A stretch of 64,000 bases of DNA from Pontederia crassipes (Eukaryota > Streptophyta > Magnoliopsida > Commelinales > Pontederiaceae), in contig CM060184.1 of assembly GCA_030549335.1 (NCBI GenBank), positions 44,047,909-44,111,908 on the forward strand, in the 5' to 3' direction. The position numbers were made by a program, and so were the translations under genes. Positions within the stretch are counted from its first letter, which is position 1. The number at the start of each line of letters is the position of its first letter. Positions 36,784-49,419 of the stretch are shown here, piece by piece. Under the pieces are notes generated by a model that was given only the letters and a program-made list of their open reading frames with translations, searched no databases and was not told where the DNA came from.

Positions 36784-38388
36784 TCACCTCCAGGCGCAGG
36801 AGACGACCAGAGCTCTGTTCTTCCATCCAAGGTAGAGCACGCCATCTCTTTCTTCGAGCCGGTAGTGCTCGCAGTAGTTCTCTAACAAAGTCTTAATTGT
36901 TGCATTCACCAAAGGACTAAGAGGGTATGGCCTGAATCCAGCCATTGTCAGCCGTGCCCTCCATTTCCCGAAAAGCTCGTGCCTTTCCACCCTTTCGGCA
37001 CCCTCGCAAGCGATGATGTTAACTATGTCGCGAGCCAGACAGTGCTGCTCCACACTGATCCTTTCTTTGTTCTCCCTGGGAAGTGTGACATCTATGGATT
37101 CGAAGATGGCAGTGTAATAGTCTAGAGTCTCCTCAAACCGCTGCATGAACGCAGATGTGTTGGTGTTGGATTCTTGTTCAACAAGAGTCAACACCTTCGG
37201 TGAAAGGCTCTTAATCGTCCGCAGAAGCCTGTCTCGATGGTTCTTGGTGCTCACACTCTCGTCGGGCATGTGGTGCAGCTGGAAAGCAAAGTTCACTGCC
37301 AGTGCCTCGCCTGATCGAATGTCTAGGTGTTCGAGTTCTACATCACAGCCTGACATATCTAATCCTTGGAATTCAAGTGGCACGCCACACGAATGTGCAA
37401 GCCGTTGCAACCTCTGTCCCACTATATGCAATCCGCCACCTCGGGCATAAGCTGAAACAGAATCATCAATGCCGGTGATTCTTATGCGTGGTGGACCCCC
37501 GGGCCTTGCAGCGAGAGCTTGGATGAGCGTTATCCATTGACTTCCTTGTGCAATCTGGAAATCGATGATGTGAACCATGCATTCATCTTTAACAGCCTCT
37601 GCTATCGCACCATTCGCAGACATGTAGCCGAACTTGAAGTATGGGCAGACTTCATAAAGAATGTGCATGTAGGACAGGAGATCAGAACTAGCTGGTTCTT
37701 TGCACTTGAGAGCCTTATAGATGGCACTGCCTGAGGCGGCCCGCCTAGCTACCAGTCCTTCCAACATGTATGCTCCCAGCCGCTCCATCGGTTCCCCGGA
37801 AACGGAGACCATCTTCCTCAACTCCGAAATCAGCCATTCTGCCACACTAACATTGTTTTCTTCCACAGCTCTAGCACAGGTCACAAGAACCTGTTTAAGG
37901 TCTCCTCTGATAACTTCTTTCAACTTCCCTTGCTCCACATACAGCTGAACCTTAAATGGGAATGGGTTCTGCAAGCCATCGACATTTGAGTCGGGCCCCA
38001 GCATAGCATTCTCCAACTCTCTTAGCTTCTGTTTGAAATCATCCGGATCTTCAGTAACACAAGAAACACTTATCGGAGATCCGTAGTTGTTATCTGACTG
38101 CAAATCGGGGCTCCCAGATGCAGAGGAGAAATTTAGAGAACCAGGGGAGCTGTGAGAAGTATAGTTGGCGGTTGCCAAGGAGGATTCTAGAGTGCAGAAC
38201 TCCGCATGTGCAGTTTGAGAGTGAATCTTATTCTGCCTGGATTCAGCGTCCGATGAGAAGTAATGCTGAGGTTGGTGATTCTGAGGCACAAAACGTGATT
38301 CTGTCTCTCTAGTAGGCATGGAGCTCGCGTTCTGGTATGACTTGTGGGGCTGACCCGAAGAAGCTCCCTGCTTTGCAGAAGTTTGCAT
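36784..38388 (-). CDS. GRAS transcription regulator, PAT1 subfamily
   Basis: Intronless 534-residue protein. The N-terminal 155 residues are variable and polar, with ELENAMLGPDS (125-134) typical of the PAT1/SCL branch. The GRAS domain then follows in full: leucine heptad I from about 166 (LVTCARAVEENN), VHIID at 272-276 in the block VHIIDFQIAQGSQWITLIQA, leucine heptad II, PFYRE block with RISVEQHCLARDIVNIIACEG (443-463), and the SAW block ending VVSCAWR. All core motifs are intact and there are no breaks. Known members act in phytochrome A or elicitor/gibberellin-responsive signalling as nuclear or cytoplasmic co-regulators. Which role applies here is not visible. The start is the first ATG of the long frame; upstream ATGs are out of frame or stop early. 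Convergent with the WRKY gene. Confidence 0.96.
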   Translation of the reverse strand: MQTSAKQGASSGQPHKSYQNASSMPTRETESRFVPQNHQPQHYFSSDAESRQNKIHSQTAHAEFCTLESSLATANYTSHSSPGSLNFSSASGSPDLQSDNNYGSPISVSCVTEDPDDFKQKLRELENAMLGPDSNVDGLQNPFPFKVQLYVEQGKLKEVIRGDLKQVLVTCARAVEENNVSVAEWLISELRKMVSVSGEPMERLGAYMLEGLVARRAASGSAIYKALKCKEPASSDLLSYMHILYEVCPYFKFGYMSANGAIAEAVKDECMVHIIDFQIAQGSQWITLIQALAARPGGPPRIRITGIDDSVSAYARGGGLHIVGQRLQRLAHSCGVPLEFQGLDMSGCDVELEHLDIRSGEALAVNFAFQLHHMPDESVSTKNHRDRLLRTIKSLSPKVLTLVEQESNTNTSAFMQRFEETLDYYTAIFESIDVTLPRENKERISVEQHCLARDIVNIIACEGAERVERHELFGKWRARLTMAGFRPYPLSPLVNATIKTLLENYCEHYRLEERDGVLYLGWKNRALVVSCAWR

Positions 38389-39916
38389 TCAGATGCCACC
38401 CACTGGTTGTATGCCTCACAGATAAGTGGGCATGCCAAGATCTCTGATTGCAAACATCATCGTTCTGAAGAATTATAACTCCTTTCAGTTACTCGAAAAA
38501 AATCCCTTTTTTTTTTTGCCGCAATATCACAGTAGGATCTATTAAGAAGTAAGGAGAAAAATATGTGAGAAAGCTGTGACAAAAACACACACACACGAAC
38601 ACAAAGTTGTAGAGAAAAACTACAATTTATCACTGCACATTCACATCTAAGCACATAAGCCAGCACAAATTATTGGACAAAATCATTTATTATTGAGTTG
38701 AACCAATCAATAAAAGATGGGCTCTTGAAAGAAAACAAGATTCTTAAAGTAAAATTGGACATCACACGTTGAATGACTTGGTCATAGTTTGTGACCGAAC
38801 TCCATGATAAGGGACAAATAGTTTTTGTCTTTCCCAACACAGATTACGTATGTCACCGATCTTCTCTGCGAGTCCCTGAGAATAGTAATGCATTCTCTGA
38901 GCTTATGCAGAAACTACAGGGGCTGAATGGCCAACACTCGAACAAGCTGACATTCGATTTTGCTCCCAAAAAAGGATCATGTGACTATACTGGAAAGCAA
39001 ATTGAACCAGACCAGTCCTATAAGACATGTTCAACTGATCCAACAAGGGGGACACTAGGCTCTAAATATCAATCCAACATGTCCAAAACAGGCGAAAAGC
39101 AAGCGCAAGTCACATGTTGCAAGCCCCCTAACTTCAGCACCACATGGTTGACGAGGACAAACATCAAATTGAGGGGATGCCTCTTCCGGAGGGAATGAAC
39201 AGCAAATTTATAGATTGTTACTCCTAGTTTGCCACCCTCTCAAGTCTCACCGTCACCATATTTACACAGATGACATAGGGGGAAAGCACACAACAAACAA
39301 AAGGAGAATAAATGAAATTTGAGAACAAGAGAGAACATGAAACAAGCAAGTTTTTTTTTCTTCACAAAAGATACGAAGAGAGGGAAAGAGGAAAAAAAAA
39401 AGAAGATGAATACCTAATAAATGTTGTGTTGGTACATGAACCATGAATATCTCAGTCCATGAGAGATACCGAAAGAAAAAAAAAACAAGGAAAAGATCCA
39501 AACTTCGTCTAAAATCATGAAAATTGCGAGGTTTTCCCCATGCCAAAGATATCATGAACCATTTTTTTGTCTCCTCCATAGAAATTCCACAAACCACTTC
39601 GGTAACAACACAAGGCTCTTGGCAGAATCCGGTAGCAGTGACTTATCTGAACAACGTTTCCCCCCAGTACCATAAAGTCGGAAGGGAAGGAAAAAGGTAA
39701 ACAAGAGCACCAAAGCAGAAGAGCCACAGAAACAAAAGCAAAGCAATAAAGTATGTGCATCATGCAACCGGAGTTTCAGAAAACACCGACCATATCGAAA
39801 CTTACCATGAATCAATAAAGTAAAGGACTAATTGAACGGAAATTTGATCAGAGTCCTAGATGATGCTCAATCACAAACCAATCGTCAAACTAACTACTCA
39901 GTTGGGGGTGGGGGAG

Positions 39917-39941
39917 GGAGAGAGAGAGAGAGAGAGAGAGA
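39917..39941. repeat. GA/CT microsatellite
   Basis: About twelve GA units after a G-rich run. In GRAS orientation it reads CT(n), a frequent feature of plant leaders and core promoters. Confidence 0.85.
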
Positions 39942-40033
39942 TGCTGAATAATCAGATTGAGTCGCCATGTAAAAGGGATACCAGGTCTTGCAGTTGGAGT
40001 TCCAACAGGAAGAGGAGATGGACACCACCACCC

Positions 40034-40058
40034 TGCAACTGCAACTGCAACTGCAACT
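40034..40058. repeat. CTGCAA hexamer repeat
   Basis: Four tandem CTGCAA units upstream of the GRAS gene. Confidence 0.8.
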
Positions 40059-40300
40059 ACTGCATGAGAAGTGGGGGAGGAGAGGGGCAGGAACAGAAAG
40101 CCATGGCCATTAAAAGCATCCAGAAAAGAGAACAATTTGGATGGACCAAATATGCCCCTCAATCTCAGACACAACTACTCCATTGCCACTTTGACACCAT
40201 GACCTGGAAAAACAAAAATAATATCCACCAACACGTACACGTACTTTTCTGATATTTTGTTGGCGCCGTTTCATGGAAGGTGCAAACTCATATTCCTTCC

Positions 40301-42156
40301 TTGTAATCATCATAGATCGTGGAAAAATAAAGACTAATTATTTCGCCATTAATTCATTTATTATCATTGCATATGTTGGTTAGGTGCATGTCGCATACAC
40401 CCCAAAAAATAAATCCATATAAAAATAAAAATAAAAATAAATCCATTGTTTTCGGACACAAAAACTTTGCCCACACAAAATAAATCAATATAACCAACGC
40501 TAGTAGAGAATTGTCTATCTTTCCGATCTCAAATTAGTCATATCTTAATAGTCTTAAATATCGAAGAAGATTTTTTTTTGAAGGCGCATTAAAAAAAATA
40601 AATTAATATCATTTTTCTCTTCTTAAAAAAATTATAAACGAGATGAATGATGCAAATTACATTGACATTAATTAATTAATAATGATAGTAATAATATCTT
40701 TCACCACACGGGGGCAACCGAATGATGTGGCCGACGTGTCACGGTGACGTTACGTGATAACAAATTGCGGCAAGTACGAGAGGCAGAAAAAAAGAGTTAG
40801 AGTTGAATTGTTTTGTTAAAAAAAAAGTTAAAACCCAGGGATAACTACTAGAAAAAAAAAATAAGAGTATATGATTTTTTTTTTGTCCCCAATTGACAGA
40901 GCACTTGTTATATATATAAAGAAAAGAAGTATTAAAACGAAAACAAGTCGTCTCATAATAATTCCCTAAAATATAAAATTTAATATCTTATTAGTTAAAT
41001 AATATTTAAATAAAAACACTATTTTTGGAAAAAAAATCATATGATTTAAAAATGATGTTTGATAAACTAAAATAAGATATCATATATTTAAATAATTAAA
41101 TATTTTTATTGGAAAAATGATTAGCCGTTATTTTATCAGTTAAAATAATAATCTATTTCTTTAAATATTATCTAAGTAAAAACTTGTTAGAAGAATAACT
41201 AAGGGGCCAAAAAATTGTGTGAAATAAGATATTTATTTATTTAAATAATTAAAATGGTATTTGGAAGAATAATCATTAATCTAATAAAATGTGTTGCCAG
41301 TTAAAGTAATAATATATAAATAAGTAAAATAAATAATGATGTCATTGGAGCTAAATGAAATAATTTTACTCATTTTATTCATTCATACTTTTATGATAAT
41401 TAGAATGTTTTTTTTTTCTTATCAATTCGTTTTGTTCGGTCATATTCAATATATTTCTTGTTGGTGCCTTCATCGACAACTATTTCTTCCATGACGTGAA
41501 ATGAACTTTCATTATTTGAAGTGTAAGATTATAAACTTGAGCTTAATATTTTTCTGCGAGTTTTTTTCTCAATAAAATAAAGAATAAAAAATAAAAAATT
41601 ATCTCAAAATTAATTATAAATAAAAAAAGAGTAATTAATATTTCTTAGTCTCACATTTGAGATTTATAACATAAAAGTGATGAGAGACATTATATAAAGG
41701 ACAGTAGTAGAAAAGGATACATAGTATTTGCAAAATAATGCATAATGAATTTAATATTTATAATTAAATACTTTTTTATGCTATCATATGGGTTGAGAAA
41801 GTTAGAATATTAATTATGTATTTATTCTAAAATTTTAAAATATTTATTTTTTATTTTCTACTGAATAATAAAAAATTAAAATAAGTTAATTTTGTGTCCA
41901 GATTTTTATAAAAGAATATTAATTATAATACAAGATGTTGAAAAAAAAATAGAGATAACATAAGACGCTAGAAAAAAGAAGAAAAATAAAAAGAAAGTTG
42001 GAGAAATGTGTAAGAAATTTTTATAAAGTATTCATTTAAAAAATAATTTAAATTTTTTATTATTAAAACTAAGTAAAAGTATATAAAGAGAAATTTTTAT
42101 TATTGTTTAAATGAATAATATTTATTTTCAATGCTTTGAGAGAGAGAGAGTTTAAG
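40301..42156. other. AT-rich intergenic region
   Basis: No gene is visible. A cluster of ACGT-core sites (GACGTGTC, GTGACGTTACGTGA) lies at about 40,732-40,759. The rest is low-complexity AT-rich sequence. Confidence 0.5.
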
Positions 42157-42741
42157 GCTCTATTTGGTATTATTAGTGTTTGGTAAATTTAGCGGTAGAA
42201 TTAGTTGATTAATATAAAATGATATAATCAGACATATGAAAAAAAATTAAATTTAAACACTATATAAATTATATTATAATACAAATAAATTATTTTTTTA
42301 TGTCTTAATTAAATAAAATAAAATTTCATAACTAATTTTTTGTTAAAATATATAGAAATTTATATTGACAATAATTTTTTATATAGTGCACCCATGATAT
42401 AAAAGTATTAATTATCAAAATATTTTTTTATTCATTGTTAATAAATAATTTGCAATTAATTAAGCATGAATATAAAAAAATGTAGTTAAATGATTATAAA
42501 ATAAAAAATGAGAAAATAATAAGATAAGTTAGAAAGAAATAATGTATTTGAATAGGGGTAAAATTGAAAAAATTATAAAACACTAACCTCTAAACACTAA
42601 ACGCTAGTTGAAGTAGCTTTTCAATATTTTCATATGAAACGTTAAACGCTATTTATTTTTGTCATTTATTAAATAAAAGAATTAAAATTTGAACTGTTAA
42701 ACGCTACTTGAAATACTAATTTTAGTATTGTCAAACAGAGC
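42157..42741. mobile_element. MITE-like element with inverted ends
   Basis: The left end GCTCTATTTGGTATTATTAG and the right end (reverse strand GCTCTGTTTGACAATACTAA) are imperfect inverted repeats. Each is flanked by TTAAG (42,152-42,156 and 42,742-42,746). The 585-bp body is AT-rich and non-coding and contains internal copies of AAACGCTA. It is probably a miniature non-autonomous DNA transposon. The superfamily is uncertain: a TTA/TAA duplication would mean Tourist/Harbinger. Confidence 0.6.
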
Positions 42742-44529
42742 TTAAGTGTGAAAGTATGCACCGGAATTCTGCTTTACATATTTCTCTAATTTTCTTTTAC
42801 ATTTTAACTGACCCAGTGTGTTACCATTTTTTAGGTCTTTAATTTTTTTTCTTCAAATGAGAGCAAAGTATAAAATTATGTTTGGTTAGGCCAAACCCGA
42901 AAACATGTCATTAGTTTAAATAAAATAAATGCCTTATTTAGGGATTAAACTGAGAATAAGGTCTAAACATAATTTAAGGTAAATTTTTTTTTAAAAAAAA
43001 AGTATTGCTTTTAACTATTTTTAACTTTATGTTCACTTTTGCGATGAGATGCATGCAAAAGGAAAAAAAGAAAAGTGTAATGTTGTAACATGATGCAAAA
43101 AAGTATTCTTCCTAGCATAAACCTTTGGGCTGTGATGTGTTGTGATGGACCATGGAATGGAAAGCAGGAGTGTCACATTAATTTTATATAATAATTTTAT
43201 TCAAAGTAGTCCAGTCCAACTAGCGAGGGTCGACCACTTTGACTCACGCGCCTTCGGCGACCATTTCTTTTTCTATTTCTTTTTCTTTTTATGGTTAGAG
43301 TTTTCTTTTCTTTTCTTTTCTTTTTTTGTTTACCATTTTGACTACTGATTCTATGATGTTTATTTAACAATATATTTATCGATATCAGAATTTAAAATAT
43401 TTAATTCGAATCTCTTTCTAACATCTATGACCACTTGACCCCACAAGGTTCCTCCCAAGAAATACATTAATTTAAATGGTTAATGGCTAATGCAATAAAT
43501 AATTTGGCACATCAACGCATGCAAAATATCCCTCGTGAACAAAAGTTTGAGCGTTTTTTTTTTTTTCCACAAATTATTTCTCTGAAATAATATATTTCGT
43601 GAAACGCATCAAAAATAGGCATAAGAAATATGAAAAATGTCAAGCGAGTCGCATCTATCTACACTTTACAATGTCTTGCAGATACTCCATATACAATTTG
43701 CGATGCATTTATTTACTTATTTAATTTGTTGGTACATTCTAATATTTTGGTGATAAATTATTGTCTTAAGTTCTTCAATTTGAAATTAATTCTTAGATGA
43801 TGGAAGAAAATGATGTAAAGTTTTCCATGTAAAACAAAAGTTTCATATATATATATATATATATATATTCATGCGACAGAATGAAAAAGAAAAATATCAC
43901 CATTTTATTCGTCAGATCAGATGTTCGAACTTTGAACTCCATTTTTGGACGTGTCTATTGAATTAATTTGAAACAAAAAAGGTAGAAAAGGACGATGAGA
44001 CTTCTGGAGAATTAAATTATAAAGATTTTTTTACGTCTTACTGTATGTTTGTCCACGTGTACACATAATCCATATTTCATTTCCTTCCAATGTGTAATAG
44101 TGCCAATTGGCAATGTAGAAAGCTAATTACAAGCTTTTCCTCTCAAAGGGAAAGAAAAAAGTCTCTGCATCGTCAATAACTCATTGGAATTTGAAAGTGG
44201 AGCATAGTTGTAAGAGTTTAGTGATATGGCTGAATGAATCTCCATCTCAAACTCCACCAAATTACCTGTTTGAGATCATATGAATAGTACCATGCTGGAT
44301 CTAAAAGTTATTAACATTGATTTCAAGAAGTACAGTACTCCATCTTTCATATGTCTTGTGTCATAGTATTGCATAGTCCTATACACATATGGAAGTGATG
44401 GTGATGAGTTATTTAATTTCCTTTGATTTCCTTCCATTTGAAATCTTTTTCTACCTTATAATAGTTCTCTTTATTTTAGAAGCAAAGACCCAATTCTCCT
44501 AAACTTCTGGTATTATGTTTGTCCTAAGG
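42742..44529. other. AT-rich intergenic region
   Basis: Only poly-T/CT tracts (43,265-43,325), an AT dinucleotide run (43,848-43,868) and similar simple sequence are visible. No coding region was seen. Confidence 0.5.
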
Positions 44530-44681
44530 CTCTATTGCTGGAACCCACCAAGTCGTGTGGGTTATAAAGTGATCAATTCCTGCAACCATAAAAGAAAGAA
44601 TGAATAGCAATAATTGTCAAATAAACAAATAAAATGATTAAATAAATTATTAACACCAACCCTCGCAAGATGTCAAAAACT
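44530..44681 (-). mobile_element. Leader of a Tat/Athila-like retrotransposon
   Basis: Just inside the LTR end, the minus strand reads AGTTTTTGACATCTTGCGAGGGTTGGTG. This closely resembles the TTTGGCGCCGTTGCCGGGGA primer region of Tat/Athila-type Gypsy elements, with mostly C-to-T/G-to-A changes. A TTTATTTGTTTATTTGAC leader and TGGTTGCAGGAATTGATC follow, as in that group. No gag is left. Confidence 0.55.
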
Positions 44682-46017
44682 TGGTGCAAATTTAGTTACA
44701 TTAACAAATGCACTAATAATAAGGTGATGAATAGATATCATTCTCACAAGGAAAGGTAATAACTATTGATCTATTTTGCTTGTTAAATTAGAAGGAAAGA
44801 AGAAATTTTGAATTGCTGAAATAATTAAAATGATGAGTAAAAGAAAATAATTAAAGTAGTGAGAATTGGATTTCAAATGTATAGATATGATTATTTTCTC
44901 CGTCAATAAAGTTGAATTCTTCAAAATTAATTACCCAATATTTCGAATTTCAATTGCTATCTTGAGAATAATAAAATTAAATTAATCCTTTCAATTTTAA
45001 TTTAATAATTAGGGGCTTTCGTAAGTCACCGTAATTCTACAAAATTGAGTTTCTTTTGATTTTTCTAATCATGACATGCATGGAAAATTCATAACCCCAA
45101 ACAACTCAATATGAATCTAGGAATTTCTTTTCATATGACAAATAAATTCATAATCATTGGAATTTAGAAATGAATTTAAAAGCATTCAAAAATATGATAT
45201 TGATGAATCAATCTAATAAAGAAATAAGGATCCCTTACATAAATAGGGTTCAACCAAACTAACCCTAAAAGAAAATCACTTCATAACGCTAAAACACGAC
45301 ATCAAATCCAATGATTATTTGAGGAAAAAAATAAGGAGAATAAGAATGACAAACTACATCCAAAGCCATGCCATCCTCTCGAAAGTATTCAGTAGACTTT
45401 CATCGTAGGGCTTTCTAAACCTCTTCGCCAAGCCTTCAACTATCTTCTTTCTGCACTATAGAGATACTTTTCATAATGATATTAACCTTTTTCATGTGCC
45501 AAAGAAGAAATCTTCACCCTACTAAGAAGTTCAAATAAAATTCATCCGATAATCACCTAATTGATCGCCATCACCGCTGTGAATTTTCTCAACACGGTCA
45601 TGATAGAATATAATAAAATTTGGTTCACGAAATTAGCTTTGGGCACGAGCATGATCAAGGTCAACACAATCATTACCAAATGTTCAAGTATGATCTTTCG
45701 ATCATGGGTGTGACAAGGTTATTGGTCGTGCCAAAACTTCCAAAATCTTGCATTACCCAGCTCTTTCTATCACAAGTGTGCCTTGAGTTTTCACGATCGT
45801 GTCTTTCATCTGCAGTTCGATATTATCATTTTGCAACATTTTTGGTCAAATTCTTGATAGCTTGATTTCTTGTCACAAAATTAAAACTTAGGTAGAAATC
45901 AAATGTAAAATAAATACTCTAAAAATAAACCAAATAATTATTAACTTTAAACAAAAATAAGCTTCTAAAATGCTAATAAATGCACTAAACTAACTATGCA
46001 TGATGTTTCTTGCATCA
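44682..46017 (-). mobile_element. Tat/Athila-like LTR (decayed)
   Basis: The minus strand starts TGATGCAAG (46,017) and ends TTTGCACCA (44,682), 1,336 bp. The plus-strand ends TGGTGCAA/TTGCATCA are near-inverted. The primer region follows directly. Towards its end CTTTCCTTGTGAGAATGA recalls the CTTCCTCGTGGAATCGAC of the LTR at 62,184-63,819, so both belong to related families. Spaced palindromic motifs lie at 45,590-45,805, including a perfect CACGATCGTG at 45,792. Confidence 0.6.
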
Positions 46018-47697
46018 GTACATGATTATTCTACATGGTTAATTGATAATGTGCTCTATGATAAGTTCAAGTGAAGGTTGAACATGGATAATGTCCTTAT
46101 GTTATTAGTTCATGTCATTATCTTGCATATTACGTAATTTTTTTAAAGCAACAAACCTCCAATGCTATGTCTTATAATGTACTTGATTATCGAGCTTTCA
46201 CATTAATGCATCATTTATTTTTATTTTTAGTATTATGTCAATTAAGTTGTATATGTTATTGTTTTTAAATATTTCATTGATGTCTAACTCTACTTGATCG
46301 TCTTGATAACTAAGGCACCATTTGTTTGCTGGATATAGGGTTGAATAACCTTTTATTCGAGCGAATAGTGTGAAACAATGTTGAGGTTAGGGATTACATG
46401 CGACATGGACGTCAGATTTTTTAATGCGTGTTTAATCTTGTCGGTGGCCTATCTTTCGAGTTATCATATTTGGAAAAAATAGATGAATAGAATTTATCCA
46501 TCAATGTAGCCGTGGTAGGAATGTAAATTTACTGTTCACATTAGAAAAAAAAATCCCTTTCTTTGACATCAGTCCCAGTATCTGTTACGCTCCTTTCCCC
46601 TTTCAACCCCATCTTCTCCTTGTGGCTAGTTTTAGGGTTATCATCCCGGCCCATTTCTTGGACGAGCTCACGATGTCACCAGCGATTGTAAAGGACAATG
46701 AAAGGCTTGCTCTGCAGAAGGTATGCTAGAAGTCACTTCCCTTCCACTTTCATCGTCTTTTCCTTGTTTGTAGAGTTTCCAACATTTTTTCCAATCTTTC
46801 TTTTTGTTGCCTGCAGATCTTCGCATGGAGCATTCACAACACCATTGCAAAGATCCCCTTTCCGTTGTGACAATTTGGAGACGACAACCAAGGGGTACTT
46901 CTGACTTTTTTTTCCTTTCCTTGTGCTACATGTTCTCCAGTCGACTTTTGTCTTCTCCTTGCTTTGATAGTCACCCGAGCATTTTTGTTCCTTAACCTAT
47001 GAACCTTTTTTCTTGTGCACGTTGATCATCAAAAGATGTCCAATGCCAAAAGTTAACCTCGTCTTCGGTAGAGCTTATGCGTACGAGTATAAGCACGACA
47101 AACCTCTTTACCTGATTTAGATTATAACGAGACATCACGAGTGAGAGGTACCCTCATTTTACCCATCTTACATAAAGAGCGTATTAAGGTTTCTCTGACA
47201 TAGTGACAAGAACTTCAGCAAGATGTTGTGCTTCATAGTCCGTTGTTCTTTTGATATCAACTTAAGTTCGTTCTTAATTTTACACCTGAAAATCTTTATT
47301 GTGATGCCATAAATGCAATCCCTTTGTTAACTATGAAACTGATGCCACTCATTACAATAATCAACTTAACTTAGGTCATATTAATAAATATTGCAACTAT
47401 TAGCTTCATAGAAGAAAGGCTTATCAATTCATATCTTAGTTTTCTAGATGCTATTTCACTGTCAATACCTCTTGAATGTTTCATACATATGTAACATGTT
47501 GATGCAGAAATGAATAACCCTTTTATCTTATGGCAACAACTAAAGTCTCAATACTAGTACCTGCTACAAGTCGTATAGCTTTATGCACTTCCCAATCATA
47601 GAATGATGACTTATCCAATTAATGTCTTTGCTTGTCCTCTCATTAGTTCCGTTTATCACACTACTTTCTCTCTTTAATATTGTAAGGATTTAGCACA

Positions 47698-48397
47698 ATG
47701 ACTCAAGAACTCAACATTAGAAACAAAGATGGCTCATTCAGGAAAAAGCGACTAAGCAATTGAAACGATGAGTTGGATGAAGTTTTTGTGAGGATCATGA
47801 AACTCGAACATCTTGACGGCAATGTTATGAATGTTATCTTTTCCATTGACACATGGAAGTGCATCGTGTTTCAATTCAATGAGATGAAAAAGGACTACTA
47901 TATGGCGAACTTAAAGAATACGTTGAAAAACTTGAAGAAGACCTTTATCATGTACCAGTCTCTACTTAATCGAAGCGGGTGGGGATGGGATCTTGAGAAG
48001 AAGATTCCTACCCTTGATGAATTTGGCATGTGGAAAGAGGTCACAGAGGTAAGCATAAATGTGAACTTGCTGGGTATTTCATTTATGCTTTAGTTTGTGA
48101 TCCTCATTCCTTACCCTTCATCTTGTCTTACATTCGTAGGCAAACAAGGATTACGTCAGAATCAAGGATAAGACCTTTCCTATGTTTGATGACTTGTCAT
48201 TCATTTTTTCGAAGAACACGACTATCGAGAGTAGGGCCTTCGCTATAACCATGTCGGAAATGCCATATGAGGACAATGACCTGAATGAAGATGACATTGG
48301 TGATGACATTGAGATCACCTTGGATGCTATGAATTTTTGCGTTGGCGTGACAACCAACGACCCAAGTGAGGGTTTCACCCATGAAGGCACCTATTAG
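47698..48397 (+). pseudogene. Harbinger ORF1, Myb/SANT-like DNA-binding protein
   Basis: Two exons: 47,698-48,048 and 48,140-48,397, with GTAAGC..GTAG between. They read MTQELNIRNKDG, then one in-frame TGA (47,761), then a Myb/SANT-like domain: WKCIVFQFNEMKK, NTLKNLKKTFIMYQSLL, SGWGWDLEKK and DEFGMWKEVTEANKDYVRIK. The tail is acidic (DNDLNEDDIGDDIE). In this superfamily the Myb-like partner helps the transposase enter the nucleus and bind element ends. With a single stop codon near its N-terminus it is only slightly damaged; ATGs downstream of the stop could still give a shorter protein. Confidence 0.78.
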
Positions 48398-49419
48398 TGG
48401 AGTGTTGCTCACACCGATTAGTGGTAAGAGAGCTAGGTTTAATGATCGTAGCACTAAGGCACGAAAGGGATACAATTTAGATACCTTGAAAATTATGGAG
48501 TTAACACAGCAGGGGAAGAAGAGACTTGTATTGTTGGATGAGATAGTACAACATGCAAAATAAGCCAAGCGTTACTCTAGAACAAAATGTTGGACTAAAC
48601 TACGTGAGAAGGTTACTAAATGGAATTCAAGCTAGTCAGGATGGAAGCATTTAAGGATGAAAGCAATTGTTAGGCATTAATGACTTGTGAAGATGACATG
48701 TTGGAGCCATGGCCGGAACAACTAGAGGAGTACCATAGGAAACGGCCACCAAGAGGACAACCGTCTACCTACTTTGGGTGCACAACTTCAAATGTCACTA
48801 TTGGCTCAACACGTTCAATACAATTGGAGGCTTGAGAGCTGCAGCACCAATTATTCCACCATCTATGTTCGGTTCAATGTTTTCTACCATTTACAGCTTC
48901 TATTCTACTTTTGTGTCATCTCCTTCCATCCTACGCACTGGTTCTGCCACTGTATTTTCTGTCTGCAGCTACTTCGCCCCACCTATGATGGGTACTAAAT
49001 TTGTGTCTAGACCAAACGTGTCCATTGCTATAGGGTTCAACGTTCGCTCATCACCAACCGGCAGTTCAATCTCAACTGGAGCTTCTTGTTCTTCCTAAAT
49101 TATATGCTATAACTACTAACAATAGTATCATGTAATGAGTAGCTTAACTTTTGGTAGTCTGATCATGCCCTTCTAGTTTTGATACAAGTGTGTCACCTTT
49201 TGGCCCGACAAGTAATGAAGCTATGTTCCGTCAACAAAATATTAATATGTACCCATGTGATCACTTTTTGGAACAATGATAACAACCTATGAAGTTTCTC
49301 ATCTATGATATGTAGTTTTTATGTATCCAATTATACTCATGTCTTATTCTACTATGATTGTTGTGGTCTCCTGCATTTTTGTGCATGCTTATTTGTTCAT
49401 ATTGCTATGATTCTCTATC

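Larger units (their letters stand above)
38389..40300 (-). promoter_or_regulatory. 5' leader and proximal promoter of the GRAS gene
   Basis: No other gene is visible here. On the minus strand a short upstream frame (38,460-38,416, 14 codons, two ATGs at its start, stop TGA) ends 27 bp before the GRAS start. A pyrimidine-poor A/T stretch and TTCTTCAG just upstream (near 38,470) could be an intron acceptor; many PAT1-type genes have a leader intron, but this is inference. Further up lie a CT/GA microsatellite (39,917-39,941) and a CAACTG repeat (40,034-40,058), common near plant transcription starts. Confidence 0.4.
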
